From Riemerella anatipestifer ATCC 11845 = DSM 15868 (GTDB taxonomy: Bacteria; Bacteroidota; Bacteroidia; Flavobacteriales; Weeksellaceae), in NCBI RefSeq assembly GCF_000252855.1, contig NC_017045.1, forward strand, positions 248,001-312,000: a stretch of DNA of 64,000 nt, read 5' to 3'. Under the pieces are notes generated by a model. That model did not search any database and was not told where the DNA came from. It saw nothing but the letters and a program-made list of their open reading frames with translations. The translations under genes and the position numbers were made by a program. Shown here in pieces: positions 7,889-16,864 of this stretch; position 1 is the first letter of the stretch, and every line of letters begins with the position of its first letter.

Positions 7889-10800
7889 ATGAAATTATCA
7901 GTTAAGAGGAATATACTACTAGCAATAGTTTTTATATGTAATTTTTTCGGAGCTCAAACCACTCAAATACAATGGCAGGGTAGTACAGAACTGAGTTATG
8001 GTACGAATAAATCGGTTAAATTACCTAGTTTTACCAATAAAGAATTAGTATTTGATAATAATCAAATATACCTTCAAAATACCACAAAGGTAACCCAAGA
8101 TGAAAGTTATAGTGTTACAAATTTGGTGTGGGAAAAACTTCAAGATAATCAGAAGTTTGATTTAGATGCTTCTTTAATCACAGTAGAGGAGGACGCAGAA
8201 GTGAATGTGCAAAAAAACTCCTTTGGAGAAGGTTTTCTTCTGAACTTGAGAATTAAAGTTATAAAAAAAGAAGGTAACGAGCTTAAAAAATTAGTTTCAT
8301 ACACTTTAAAAAAAGAAGACAGAGTTTTACGAGCTAATAACAATTCGAATGAGATTTTATCCACTTCGGTGACTAGTCCATTAGCTTCAGGAACTTTTTA
8401 TAAAATAAAGGTAGATAAATCAGGCGTATATAAAATTACTAGTCAGTTTTTGAGAGATAATGGTATCAATCCGTCTTCTATCAATCCTAAAAATTTCAGA
8501 ATATATGGTAATGGCGGGCTTATGTTGCCTGAATATAATTTAGATAAGTATTATAATACTTTACAAGAGAGTGCTATAGAAGTGGTAGGAGAAGAAGATG
8601 GACGATGGGACGAAGAAGATTATGCTCTTTTTTATGCCCAAGGTGCAGATGGTTATGCCTTCTATAATAGGAATAATCGTAAGTTTGATACTCGAATAGA
8701 TAGACCTTCTCACTACAAAAATATCTACGAAGACAATGCTTATTATTTTATCAATTTTGACATAGGTGCTGGTAAGAGGATTAGTACAACTCAAGATACT
8801 ACACCCACGACCGACCTTATTACAGAATACGATGCCTATCAGTTTATCAATGAGGATAAGAATAATCTTAGAGGGATAGGTAGATTGTGGGTAGATGATG
8901 CTTTTAGTAGTGCAAAGGAAGTTACTTTTAATCTAACGGACGTTCCTTCGGATTCTAGAGTGAAATTTAGAACAAGATTAATTGCTAAAGATGCTCAAAG
9001 TACTAAAATTACCTTAAACATAGGAAGTAGTACCTTTGAACAAAGTGTTTCTGGACAAGGTGGATATAATTCTATTTTATTCCTCTCTTCTATATCTTCA
9101 GACACTAATAAAGTAACGTTTAATTATACTCCAAATATAAGTGCTAATCCTAATGCTGTATTTTATCTAGATTACGCAGAGATAGAGTATAAGCAACCTT
9201 TAAGATTCAATGGTTCTCAAATGAATTTTAGAAATTTTGGGATAGCGGAGACTTCAGGACAAAACTATGGATTTCAAATTAGTAGTGCTGAGGCTATTGA
9301 TAGAGTTTGGGATGTGTCTGATGTAACTAATGTTAAGAATAAAAAGAACCTTAACTCTGCGAATAACCTTTTTACTTTAGCTTATCTTGCTAATAGTGAT
9401 ACTTTTAACAATGAGTTCGTTGCCTTTAAGCTAGATGTAGCTTATACACCTAGTTTCATAGGTAGGATAGAAAATCAAAATTTACAGGCTCTTACAGATG
9501 TAGATTACCTTATTATTACAAGTTCTGATTTCGCAACAGAAGCCAAAAGATTGGCAGATTATCACACTCAAAAAAATGGATTTAAAACAGCGATTGTAGA
9601 GCCTGGCAAAATATATAACGAGTACAGTTCAGGTGGACAAGATCTTACCGCAATAAGAAACTTCATTTCTCATCTTAAAAATAATGGAAGATTAAAATAT
9701 GTACTATTATTGGGAGACGGCTCTTACGACTATAAAAATCGTACAGGGAGTAATTCTAATATTGTACCCACTTATGAAAGTGAAAGCAGTTTAGATTTTA
9801 GTAATTCTTATGTTACTGATGATTATTTTGTAATGACTTCACCACAAAGAAGCACTTCTTTGAGTAATGTTTTACCTGACCTGCCTATTGGGAGAATTCT
9901 CGCTAAAAATATAACAGAAGCTAAAATAGGGATAGATAAAACTTTAGCATACTACAACGCTTTGCCTAACCAATCTACGCCTTTCGGAGAATGGCGAATG
10001 AATATGGATTTTGTTGTAGATGACGATAGAGATGGAGGGGCTCCTTTCCACGATGAAATTAATTCGGCTTTAGTTAATTTGTTTGAAACTAACACTTCAG
10101 ATAAAAAGGAGTATCATATTAGAAAACTTTATTTAGATTCATTTTCTCCGGAAACTACTGCAGGAGGGCAGAGATTTCCTCAAATTACACAGGGGATTAA
10201 CACAGCTATGGGGAACAGTTTATTTTTGTTCTATTTTGGGCATGGTGGACTTAATGGGTGGGCTCAAGAGAGAGTGCTTACACTTAATGAAGTTAATCAA
10301 TTTAACAACTTTAGCAGTACTTATAGTCGTTTTCCACTTGTTTCTACTATTACTTGTGAGTTTACACTTTGGGACGACCCAAATACACCGTCTTTAGGAG
10401 AGATTTTATTTAAATTAAAATCGGGAGGTCCAGCCATGATGATTACTTCTAGTAGGGAGCTAGGAGTGTCTTACGGGAGAAGATTTACCAATTCATTCTT
10501 AGAGTCTATTTTCAAAAAAGAAAATGCAGAACGTTTCTACACTTTAGGAGATGCTTTTCTAATGGCGAAGAATAATTTTGGGGTTCACCCAGATCATCTA
10601 AAAGTTAATATGTTGGGAGACCCAGCAATGAGGCTTAGCCGACCTGCACCTAGAATTGTGATAGACCAAATAGAAAAACCAACTCAAGAGAGTTTAAGGG
10701 GGTTGGATTTTGTGAAAATTAAAGGTCGTGTCAATACTATTTCTGGGGATTTAGATGAGGCTTTTAATGGTAAAATAGTAGCTAACATTTTTGATAAAAT

Positions 10801-11776
10801 ACAAAGTAAAAAAACACGAAATAATGATGGTGGCCTAACACCGATACTTAATTATAAAGAAGAAGGAAATCCTATTGTTAAAACCTCAGGCACGGTTAAA
10901 AACGGAGTTTTTGAGATAGAGTTCTATATGCCTAAGGATATTGATTTTAGTTTGGGAGACGGAAGGCTACTCTTATATGCGGACAATAAAGAGATGGATG
11001 TTTACCAATCCAAAACGGTTAAAATTGGTGGTATCAATCCTGATGGTATTAAGGATAATGAACCTCCTAAGATTAAACTTTTTATGAATAATACCAATTT
11101 CGTTAATGGAGGTATCACAAATGAAAATCCTGTATTTTTGGCTTGTGTTACAGATGATACAGGGATTAACGCCACAGGAGCTGGTATAGGACACGATATT
11201 ACAGTAATTTTAGATGGAGAAGTTATCAATACCATTGTTCTTAATGACTTCTATACTTCGGGGGAGGGAAATGGTTGTGTGAGTCCTAGTCTTAAAGATT
11301 ATCAGAAGGGAATTGTAAATTATCCTTTTAGGAATTTAAAATCGGGAGAACATCAATTGGTATTTAAAGTTTGGGATATTAACAATAATTCCTCAACAGC
11401 ATCGTTAAACTTTGTAGTGAGACCTCATGCGGAGGAAAACTTGGTGATAAAAAGATTATTAAATTGGCCAAACCCATTCACTAATAAAACTTACATTCAG
11501 TTTGAACATAACTGTCCTGATGTTTTAGAAGTAGGCGTTCAGATTTATACCATTACAGGGAAACTTGTTAAAACCCTACGCCATACGGTAAGTTCGGAGC
11601 CTTTTAGAGAAGGGTTTAGAACAGGAAGGCAGCAAATAGAATGGGACGGAACAGATGATTATGGTGCAAATGTGGGAAAAGGTACTTATATTTACAAAGT
11701 TTTTGTAAAAAGTACCAATCAGGAGACTTGCAAAGGTTCTTCTACTCAAATAGAAAAAATGATAATATTAAAATAA
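7889..11776 (+). CDS. porU: Type IX secretion sortase PorU
   Basis: PorU is the surface protease of the type IX system: it removes the C-terminal sorting domain from cargo and attaches the cargo to A-LPS. The 1295-residue protein has a signal peptide (cleavage after NFFGA, mature Gln), a long N-terminal region, and a C25 (gingipain-like) peptidase domain with FYFGHGGLNGW (His785) and STITCEFTLWDDP (Cys823). After the peptidase comes an Ig-like region and a C-terminal sorting-like domain (NWPNPF, GKGTYIYKVFV, IEKMIILK). PorU is known to keep its own such domain to dock on PorV. porV follows after 4 bp, so they form an operon. A near-consensus -7 element (TTACTTTG, 7838-7845) lies 43 bp upstream. 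Confidence 0.96.
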   Translation: MKLSVKRNILLAIVFICNFFGAQTTQIQWQGSTELSYGTNKSVKLPSFTNKELVFDNNQIYLQNTTKVTQDESYSVTNLVWEKLQDNQKFDLDASLITVEEDAEVNVQKNSFGEGFLLNLRIKVIKKEGNELKKLVSYTLKKEDRVLRANNNSNEILSTSVTSPLASGTFYKIKVDKSGVYKITSQFLRDNGINPSSINPKNFRIYGNGGLMLPEYNLDKYYNTLQESAIEVVGEEDGRWDEEDYALFYAQGADGYAFYNRNNRKFDTRIDRPSHYKNIYEDNAYYFINFDIGAGKRISTTQDTTPTTDLITEYDAYQFINEDKNNLRGIGRLWVDDAFSSAKEVTFNLTDVPSDSRVKFRTRLIAKDAQSTKITLNIGSSTFEQSVSGQGGYNSILFLSSISSDTNKVTFNYTPNISANPNAVFYLDYAEIEYKQPLRFNGSQMNFRNFGIAETSGQNYGFQISSAEAIDRVWDVSDVTNVKNKKNLNSANNLFTLAYLANSDTFNNEFVAFKLDVAYTPSFIGRIENQNLQALTDVDYLIITSSDFATEAKRLADYHTQKNGFKTAIVEPGKIYNEYSSGGQDLTAIRNFISHLKNNGRLKYVLLLGDGSYDYKNRTGSNSNIVPTYESESSLDFSNSYVTDDYFVMTSPQRSTSLSNVLPDLPIGRILAKNITEAKIGIDKTLAYYNALPNQSTPFGEWRMNMDFVVDDDRDGGAPFHDEINSALVNLFETNTSDKKEYHIRKLYLDSFSPETTAGGQRFPQITQGINTAMGNSLFLFYFGHGGLNGWAQERVLTLNEVNQFNNFSSTYSRFPLVSTITCEFTLWDDPNTPSLGEILFKLKSGGPAMMITSSRELGVSYGRRFTNSFLESIFKKENAERFYTLGDAFLMAKNNFGVHPDHLKVNMLGDPAMRLSRPAPRIVIDQIEKPTQESLRGLDFVKIKGRVNTISGDLDEAFNGKIVANIFDKIQSKKTRNNDGGLTPILNYKEEGNPIVKTSGTVKNGVFEIEFYMPKDIDFSLGDGRLLLYADNKEMDVYQSKTVKIGGINPDGIKDNEPPKIKLFMNNTNFVNGGITNENPVFLACVTDDTGINATGAGIGHDITVILDGEVINTIVLNDFYTSGEGNGCVSPSLKDYQKGIVNYPFRNLKSGEHQLVFKVWDINNNSSTASLNFVVRPHAEENLVIKRLLNWPNPFTNKTYIQFEHNCPDVLEVGVQIYTITGKLVKTLRHTVSSEPFREGFRTGRQQIEWDGTDDYGANVGKGTYIYKVFVKSTNQETCKGSSTQIEKMIILK

Positions 11777-11780
11777 AAAT

Positions 11781-12917
11781 ATGAAAATTACAAAAAAACT
11801 ACTTTTAGGATTAGGAGTAACGGCTAGTACCTTAGCATTAGCACAGCAAGAAGGGCAAGTACTTACGGGAGCTCCTTTTCTTAGAATTTCTCCAGATGCA
11901 AGAGCAGGAGGTATGGGAGACCAAGGGGTGGCGACTTCTTCAGATGCATTTTCGCAGTTTTGGAATGCAGCAAAATACCCTTTCAGCAAGACTTCTTCGT
12001 CTGTAGGTGTAAGTTACACACCTTATATGAGTAAGTTAACTAATGATGTTTTCCTTCTTTATGCTGGGTATCATACCTTTTTAGGAGAAGAAGAACGCTC
12101 TACATTAGGAGCTAGTATCTACTACTTTAATATGGGGCAGGTAGATTTAACCAAATTAGTCGGAAGTCAAGTAACAAAAGAGGGAACTGTAACTCCAAAC
12201 GAATTTGCGATTGACTTATCTTATGGTTTAAAATTGTCTGATACTTACTCTATGGCGGTTACAGGGCGTTATATTCGTTCAGATTTTGGTAGCTTTAATT
12301 CAGATAATACTCTTAAGCCAGCTAATAGTTTTGCGGTAGATGTTTCTGGTTTTTATCAATCTCCTAAACATCAGAGTTTTGGTGATTATGAAGGGCAAGC
12401 TAGAGCAGGTTTTGCAATCCAAAATTTAGGTCCTAAGTTAGACTATACAGGAGATGATACTTCTCGTTCTTACTTGCCAACTACTTTTAGAATTGGTGGA
12501 GGTTATGATGTATTTTTAGACGATGTTAATAAAGTAGGACTTAGTGTAGAGGCTTCTAAACTGTTGGTGCCAGGCTCTGAAATTCCTGCAGGTAGTACCA
12601 CGCCTCAAATTCCTAATGTTGGTGTAATGGAGGGGATAGGTAAGTCTTTTAGCAATCCACAAAGTTTAATGCTAAGTGGAGCGTTAGAGTATTCTTATGA
12701 CAATGCCTTTGCGGTAAGAACAGGTTATTTTAGAGAAAGTCAACTTCAGGGAGGAAGACAATTTGCTACGGTAGGTATTGGTTTTAATTATCAATCTTTC
12801 GGATTAGATATTTCTTACCTTATCAATACATCTAAAGTTAATACGGCTTTAGATAACACACTACGCTTCGGGCTTACTTGGAATATAGGAGATGATACTT
12901 CTAATGCTGACCGCTAA
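11781..12917 (+). CDS. porV: Type IX secretion outer-membrane protein PorV
   Basis: PorV (LptO) is a FadL-family outer-membrane beta-barrel that shuttles cargo from the Sov/SprA translocon to PorU. The 378-residue protein has a signal peptide (cleavage after TLALA, mature Gln). Mature residues GAPFLRISPDARAGGMGDQG are the family's conserved opening, followed by SQFWNAAKYPF and repeated barrel strands ending in FGLTWNIGDD. It lies 4 bp behind porU and ends in a strong terminator, so porU-porV is a two-gene unit. Confidence 0.96.
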   Translation: MKITKKLLLGLGVTASTLALAQQEGQVLTGAPFLRISPDARAGGMGDQGVATSSDAFSQFWNAAKYPFSKTSSSVGVSYTPYMSKLTNDVFLLYAGYHTFLGEEERSTLGASIYYFNMGQVDLTKLVGSQVTKEGTVTPNEFAIDLSYGLKLSDTYSMAVTGRYIRSDFGSFNSDNTLKPANSFAVDVSGFYQSPKHQSFGDYEGQARAGFAIQNLGPKLDYTGDDTSRSYLPTTFRIGGGYDVFLDDVNKVGLSVEASKLLVPGSEIPAGSTTPQIPNVGVMEGIGKSFSNPQSLMLSGALEYSYDNAFAVRTGYFRESQLQGGRQFATVGIGFNYQSFGLDISYLINTSKVNTALDNTLRFGLTWNIGDDTSNADR

Positions 12918-12944
12918 CATAGGTTAAAAAATAGATACAATTTC

Positions 12945-12982
12945 TTTAGGCTAATCTTTATCATAGGTTAGCCTAAATTTTT
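12945..12982 (+). terminator. Intrinsic terminator after porV
   Basis: Ten-base perfect stem TTTAGGCTAA (12945-12954) with TTAGCCTAAA (12968-12977), 13-base loop, followed by five T. Confidence 0.86.
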
Positions 12983-13038
12983 ATATAAAAATCATATTTC
13001 AGAATTAAAAATAAGATAGACTACTGCCCTAAAATCCT

Positions 13039-13046
13039 TATCTTTG
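13039..13046 (+). promoter_or_regulatory. -7 element of the SAM hydrolase-hemJ-gldFG operon, predicted leaderless
   Basis: TATCTTTG, then four bases (CACT), then ATG at 13051. No TTG is evident at -33. The start codon would be the first transcribed codon. Confidence 0.5.
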
Positions 13047-13050
13047 CACT

Positions 13051-13878
13051 ATGCCAGTGATAACACTTACATCTGATTACGGACTTGTAGACCATAGGGT
13101 TGGTGCTATTAAGGGGAGTATTTTGGCTCTAAAATCTGATGCCAGACTTATAGATCTTAGCCACGATGTAGAACCTTATAATCTTCTTCAGGCGGCGTAT
13201 ATCGTTAGGAATGCTTATGCTTATTTTCCTAAAGGTACGGTGCATCTTATCGCGGTAGATAGTTTTTATCATAAAGATAGAAAAGCAGTAGTTTACAAAG
13301 TAGATGGGCATTATTTTGTAGCTGCTGATAATGGTATTCTTAGTTTAATTTTTTTCAACATCAATCCAGAGGAAGTTTATGAAATTACTTTGAATAATAG
13401 ATTTGATGACGAAGTTAATTTTACAGCTACTGATGTTTTAGTTCCTGCAGCGGTTCATCTCCATAATGGCGGTTTGCCAGAAGTGATAGGGCGTGTTTAT
13501 AATGAACCTAAAAAAATATCTTTCCCAAAGGCGATAGAAACAGATAATCTCATTGTGGGGCAAATTATGTATGTGGATAATTTTGGTAATGCTGTGTCTA
13601 ACATTAGTAAAGCATTTTTTGAAAAGAAAGCAGCGGCTTACGAGGGGTTTGTAGTAAAGTTTAGGAGCTATGCTCTATCAAAAATTTATAATCAATACAC
13701 AGATGTTGTAAAAGATTGGGAAAATGAGAGACAATATCACGGGAAGCCTTTAGTCTTGTTTAATGATGCAGATTTGCTAGAAATCAGTATTTATAAAGGA
13801 ACTAAAAATAACGGAGCAAAAACCCTATTAGGCGTAAGTGTGGGCGAAAAAGTGTATGTAGAGTTTAACAAAAAATAA
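13051..13878 (+). CDS. SAM hydroxide adenosyltransferase (DUF62 family)
   Basis: A 275-residue cytoplasmic protein of the DUF62/SAM hydroxide adenosyltransferase family, related to fluorinase and chlorinase. It opens with ITLTSDYGLVDHRVGAIKG, where the Asp binds the ribose of SAM, and has FVAADNGILSLI and VDNFGNAVSNIS. Known non-halogenating members hydrolyse SAM to adenosine and methionine; the halogenase-specific insertion is not apparent. It heads a run of four plus-strand genes (hemJ 10 bp, gldF 14 bp, gldG overlapping). A conserved association with gldF/gldG in flavobacteria suggests co-regulation, but no mechanistic link to gliding is known to me. Confidence 0.88.
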   Translation: MPVITLTSDYGLVDHRVGAIKGSILALKSDARLIDLSHDVEPYNLLQAAYIVRNAYAYFPKGTVHLIAVDSFYHKDRKAVVYKVDGHYFVAADNGILSLIFFNINPEEVYEITLNNRFDDEVNFTATDVLVPAAVHLHNGGLPEVIGRVYNEPKKISFPKAIETDNLIVGQIMYVDNFGNAVSNISKAFFEKKAAAYEGFVVKFRSYALSKIYNQYTDVVKDWENERQYHGKPLVLFNDADLLEISIYKGTKNNGAKTLLGVSVGEKVYVEFNKK

Positions 13879-13888
13879 ATCATAAGTT

Positions 13889-14434
13889 ATGGCATATTTA
13901 ATCGTAAAGGCATTACACATTATATTTATGGTAAGCTATTTTGCGGGGATTTTTTATTTGGTGAGATTATTTGTGTACTATAAGGATACCGATGATTTTG
14001 ACGCTCCAAAGCAAACCATTCTTAGAGAACAATATTTGTTTATGATGAGGCGATTGTGGAATATTATTACCGTTCCTGCTGGAGTATTGATGCTTATTTT
14101 TGGAGTAATTCTTATCATAATGAATCCTTATCTGATGAAGATGCCGTGGTTTCATCTAAAACTAACTTTTTTAATAGGTTTAGCGGTATATCATTATTGG
14201 TGTTGGAAGAAAATTTTAGTGGTGAAAAACCTTAGTTTTTCGGAACTTTCTACTCCTAATATTAAATTAAGACAGGCAAATGAAATTGCTACTTTTTTGC
14301 TATTTTTAGTAGTATTCACGGTAATTCTAAAAGTTTTTGTGATAGATTATTGGTGGCAGTTGATAGTGGGCTTCTTGGTTCTTGTGGTTGTAATTATGCT
14401 CACGGTGAAGCTAGTTAATAAAAATAAAAAATAA
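13889..14434 (+). CDS. hemJ: Protoporphyrinogen IX oxidase HemJ
   Basis: HemJ oxidises protoporphyrinogen IX to protoporphyrin IX in heme synthesis at the inner membrane. The sequence opens with the family pattern KALHIIFMVSYFAGIFYLVR (conserved His10), followed by MMRRLWNIITVPAG and PWFHLKLTFLIGLAVYH, which contains the conserved Trp, His and Lys. Five membrane helices are apparent. At 181 residues it is longer than the common ~140-residue form; the extra part is a C-terminal pair of helices (about residues 130-175). It sits 10 bp after the SAM-hydrolase gene and 14 bp before gldF, inside the operon. Confidence 0.87.
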   Translation: MAYLIVKALHIIFMVSYFAGIFYLVRLFVYYKDTDDFDAPKQTILREQYLFMMRRLWNIITVPAGVLMLIFGVILIIMNPYLMKMPWFHLKLTFLIGLAVYHYWCWKKILVVKNLSFSELSTPNIKLRQANEIATFLLFLVVFTVILKVFVIDYWWQLIVGFLVLVVVIMLTVKLVNKNKK

Positions 14435-14448
14435 TCGTTTCTATAAAG

Positions 14449-15183
14449 ATGATAGCATTATTTAAAAAAGATTTTAAAGTCTATTTTGGCGGTTGGTCAG
14501 CGTGGCTAATTATCGCTGTGTATAGTCTTATTGGAGCTTTGTTTCTGTTTTTCTTTGATAATAGTTTTAATATTTTAGAAATAGGAACTGCCTCTTTACA
14601 AAGTTACTTTGTTTTATCGCCTTGGTTGTTAATGTTTATTATTCCAGCATTGAGTATGAAATCCTTTGCAGAGGAGCAACAAAACGGTACGCTCTATTGG
14701 CTGTTTTCTCAACCTTTAAAAACTTTTGAAATTGTAGGAGGAAAGTTTTTAGCTGTTTTTTTAGTGGGGATTTTATGCTTGTTGCCATCGTTGTTTTATA
14801 TGTATACGGTCTATACTCTTGGTATGGCGGAAGGTAATTTGGATTTAGGAATGACGCTAGGAGGCTACATAGGATTATCGGTTTTAATTGCTGCGTTTTC
14901 TAGTGTGGGCGTTTTGGCATCTACCTTATCGTCTAATCAAATTATGGCGTATCTGTTAGGTGTGTTTGTTAATTTCATATTGTATTTTGGGATAGAGCAA
15001 CTGGCAAGTTATAAACTATTGGGAGCAGCAGATTATTGGCTTCAAAATTTAGGCTTCTATCATCATTTTATGGCATTTACGAGAGGATTGATAGATACCA
15101 AAGATGTATTTTATTTTCTATTGATAATAATGATTAGTTTGTCTCTTTCCACATTTTTTATTGATAAAAAGAAGAAGATTTGA
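14449..15183 (+). CDS. gldF: Gliding-associated ABC transporter permease GldF
   Basis: A 244-residue ABC-2 type permease with six membrane helices. The opening FKKDFKVYFGGWSAWLIIAVY and the motif AEEQQNGTLYWLFSQPLKTFEIVGGKFLA (quoted here only as the AEEQQNGTLYWLFSQPL core) are the classic ABC-2 permease elements. Next to gldG this identifies GldF. In F. johnsoniae GldA (ATPase), GldF and GldG form a transporter associated with gliding; its substrate is unknown. No gldA is in the window. Its stop codon overlaps the leader of gldG, so translation is probably coupled. Confidence 0.93.
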   Translation: MIALFKKDFKVYFGGWSAWLIIAVYSLIGALFLFFFDNSFNILEIGTASLQSYFVLSPWLLMFIIPALSMKSFAEEQQNGTLYWLFSQPLKTFEIVGGKFLAVFLVGILCLLPSLFYMYTVYTLGMAEGNLDLGMTLGGYIGLSVLIAAFSSVGVLASTLSSNQIMAYLLGVFVNFILYFGIEQLASYKLLGAADYWLQNLGFYHHFMAFTRGLIDTKDVFYFLLIIMISLSLSTFFIDKKKKI

Positions 15184-15185
15184 GT

Positions 15186-16853
15186 ATGAAAAAATGGCTT
15201 CAAAATAATATCACCATTATAGTCGTAGGAGTAGTAGTTCTATTGGGCGTTTTGGGTATATTTCAAACGAGGTTTGACCTAACAGAAGAAAAACGCTATA
15301 CACTTAACGAGGCTACCATAAAGACTTTAGAATCGGTTAAGAAACCTTTGGTGATAGATGTTTATTTGGACGGAGATTTCCCTGCAGCGTTTAAACAACT
15401 CCAAAGCGAAACCAAATTTATGCTAGAAGAGTTTAGGAAAATCAATCCTAAAATTGACTATAAATTCATAGATCCTATTAAGACTAAAATGTCAAAAGAT
15501 ACGCTAGTGGCTATGGGAATGCAACCGTCTATTCTTCCAGATATGAAAGATGGTAAGGTATCAGAAATTGTGTTATTTCCTTATGCAGTAATGCGTTATG
15601 CAGATTATGGGACTTCTGTTCCGTTGATTATAGACCAAGTAGGATTAGATGCGAGTACTCAGCTTAATAAATCCATAGAAAATTTAGAATATAATCTTAT
15701 TTCTAACATAAAAGCTCTGACCACCGAACATAGAAAAAACATTGGTATCATCGTTAATCATAGCGAACTAAAGCCTGATGCGTTCCAAGGATTTGTGGAT
15801 ATGGCATTAGAAAACTATAATATAGGAGCTATTATTCCTGAAAAGGAGACAGGACTTTCTGCTGCCGATATGCCTAAGCTTAAAAAGATGGATGCTCTTG
15901 TGGTTGCCAAACCTAGAAAACCTTTCTCCGACGAAGAAAAAGTACTGTTAGACCAATACATTATGAATGGTGGAAAGATGCTATGGATGCTAGATGCAGT
16001 AAATGCTGAAATGGATACGCTTTTCCAAGCAAAGAAGATTATGGCATATCCTGTAGACCTCAATCTTACCGATTTTTTCTTTAATTATGGAGTAAGAATC
16101 ACGCCAGCTTTGGTGAAAGACTTTAAGAAGACGGCATTTATCAGGTTAGGAGCAGGAGAAATTGCAGGAAACCCTCAATATAAAAACTTCCTTTGGCCTT
16201 ATTTTCCGTTAGGTATATCAGAAACACCTCATGTCATTACTAAAAATATCAACCCTGTAAAGTTTGAATTTCCTACTGCGATAGATACGCTCTCTAGGGA
16301 AGGTATCAAAAAACAGGTTTTGTTTGAGTCTAGCGAAAGAACTTCTAGCAAGGCAGTGCCTAACTATGTAGACTTTTCCGAAATTGTGAATGCAGACTCT
16401 CTGGGAGCAATGGAACGCCCAAGCACTCCAAAGATTTTTGCAGTAAGTTTAGAAGGTAAATTTAGGTCGGCTTATGCTAACAGAAGTGAGCGAAGTAGTT
16501 TTCCTAATTTTAAAAGTCAAAGTCCTGAAAATAAAATGCTCATAATCGCAGATGGGGATGTAGGTAGGAATCAAATTCTTAAAGGGGAGCCCTTGCCTCT
16601 AGGTGTAGATTTGCTGACCAACCAAAAATACGGTAACGAACAATTTTTGAGAAATGCTCTAGATTGGCTTTTGGACGATTCTAACCTTATGAGCCTCAGA
16701 AACCGAAACATAGAAGCCCGACTTTTAGATGCTAGAAGAATAGAACAAGAGAGAACAGAATGGCAGTGGTTTAATTTATTATCTCCTTTAGTTCTGATAG
16801 CTGCGTTGAGTGCTTTGTTTTATTGGTGGAGGAAACAGAAGTATGTAAAATAA
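15186..16853 (+). CDS. gldG: Gliding-associated ABC transporter protein GldG
   Basis: A 555-residue membrane-anchored protein of the GldG/ABC-type uncharacterised transport family. It has an N-terminal membrane helix (NITIIVVGVVVLLGVLGIF), a conserved FDLTEEKRYTLNEAT segment just after it, a large periplasmic domain, and a second helix at the C-terminus (LLSPLVLIAALSALFYWW) followed by a basic tail. I chose the ATG at 15186; a TTG at 15180 overlapping the gldF stop would add two residues. It ends the operon, 11 bp from the convergent glycosyltransferase, with no terminator visible between them. Confidence 0.93.
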   Translation: MKKWLQNNITIIVVGVVVLLGVLGIFQTRFDLTEEKRYTLNEATIKTLESVKKPLVIDVYLDGDFPAAFKQLQSETKFMLEEFRKINPKIDYKFIDPIKTKMSKDTLVAMGMQPSILPDMKDGKVSEIVLFPYAVMRYADYGTSVPLIIDQVGLDASTQLNKSIENLEYNLISNIKALTTEHRKNIGIIVNHSELKPDAFQGFVDMALENYNIGAIIPEKETGLSAADMPKLKKMDALVVAKPRKPFSDEEKVLLDQYIMNGGKMLWMLDAVNAEMDTLFQAKKIMAYPVDLNLTDFFFNYGVRITPALVKDFKKTAFIRLGAGEIAGNPQYKNFLWPYFPLGISETPHVITKNINPVKFEFPTAIDTLSREGIKKQVLFESSERTSSKAVPNYVDFSEIVNADSLGAMERPSTPKIFAVSLEGKFRSAYANRSERSSFPNFKSQSPENKMLIIADGDVGRNQILKGEPLPLGVDLLTNQKYGNEQFLRNALDWLLDDSNLMSLRNRNIEARLLDARRIEQERTEWQWFNLLSPLVLIAALSALFYWWRKQKYVK

Positions 16854-16864
16854 ATCTGTAATTA

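Noticed and set aside
13051-13878. A fluorinase/chlorinase rather than a SAM hydrolase.
   Set aside because: The gene belongs to the widespread DUF62 SAM hydroxide adenosyltransferases, no halogenase insertion was apparent, and it sits in a housekeeping operon.
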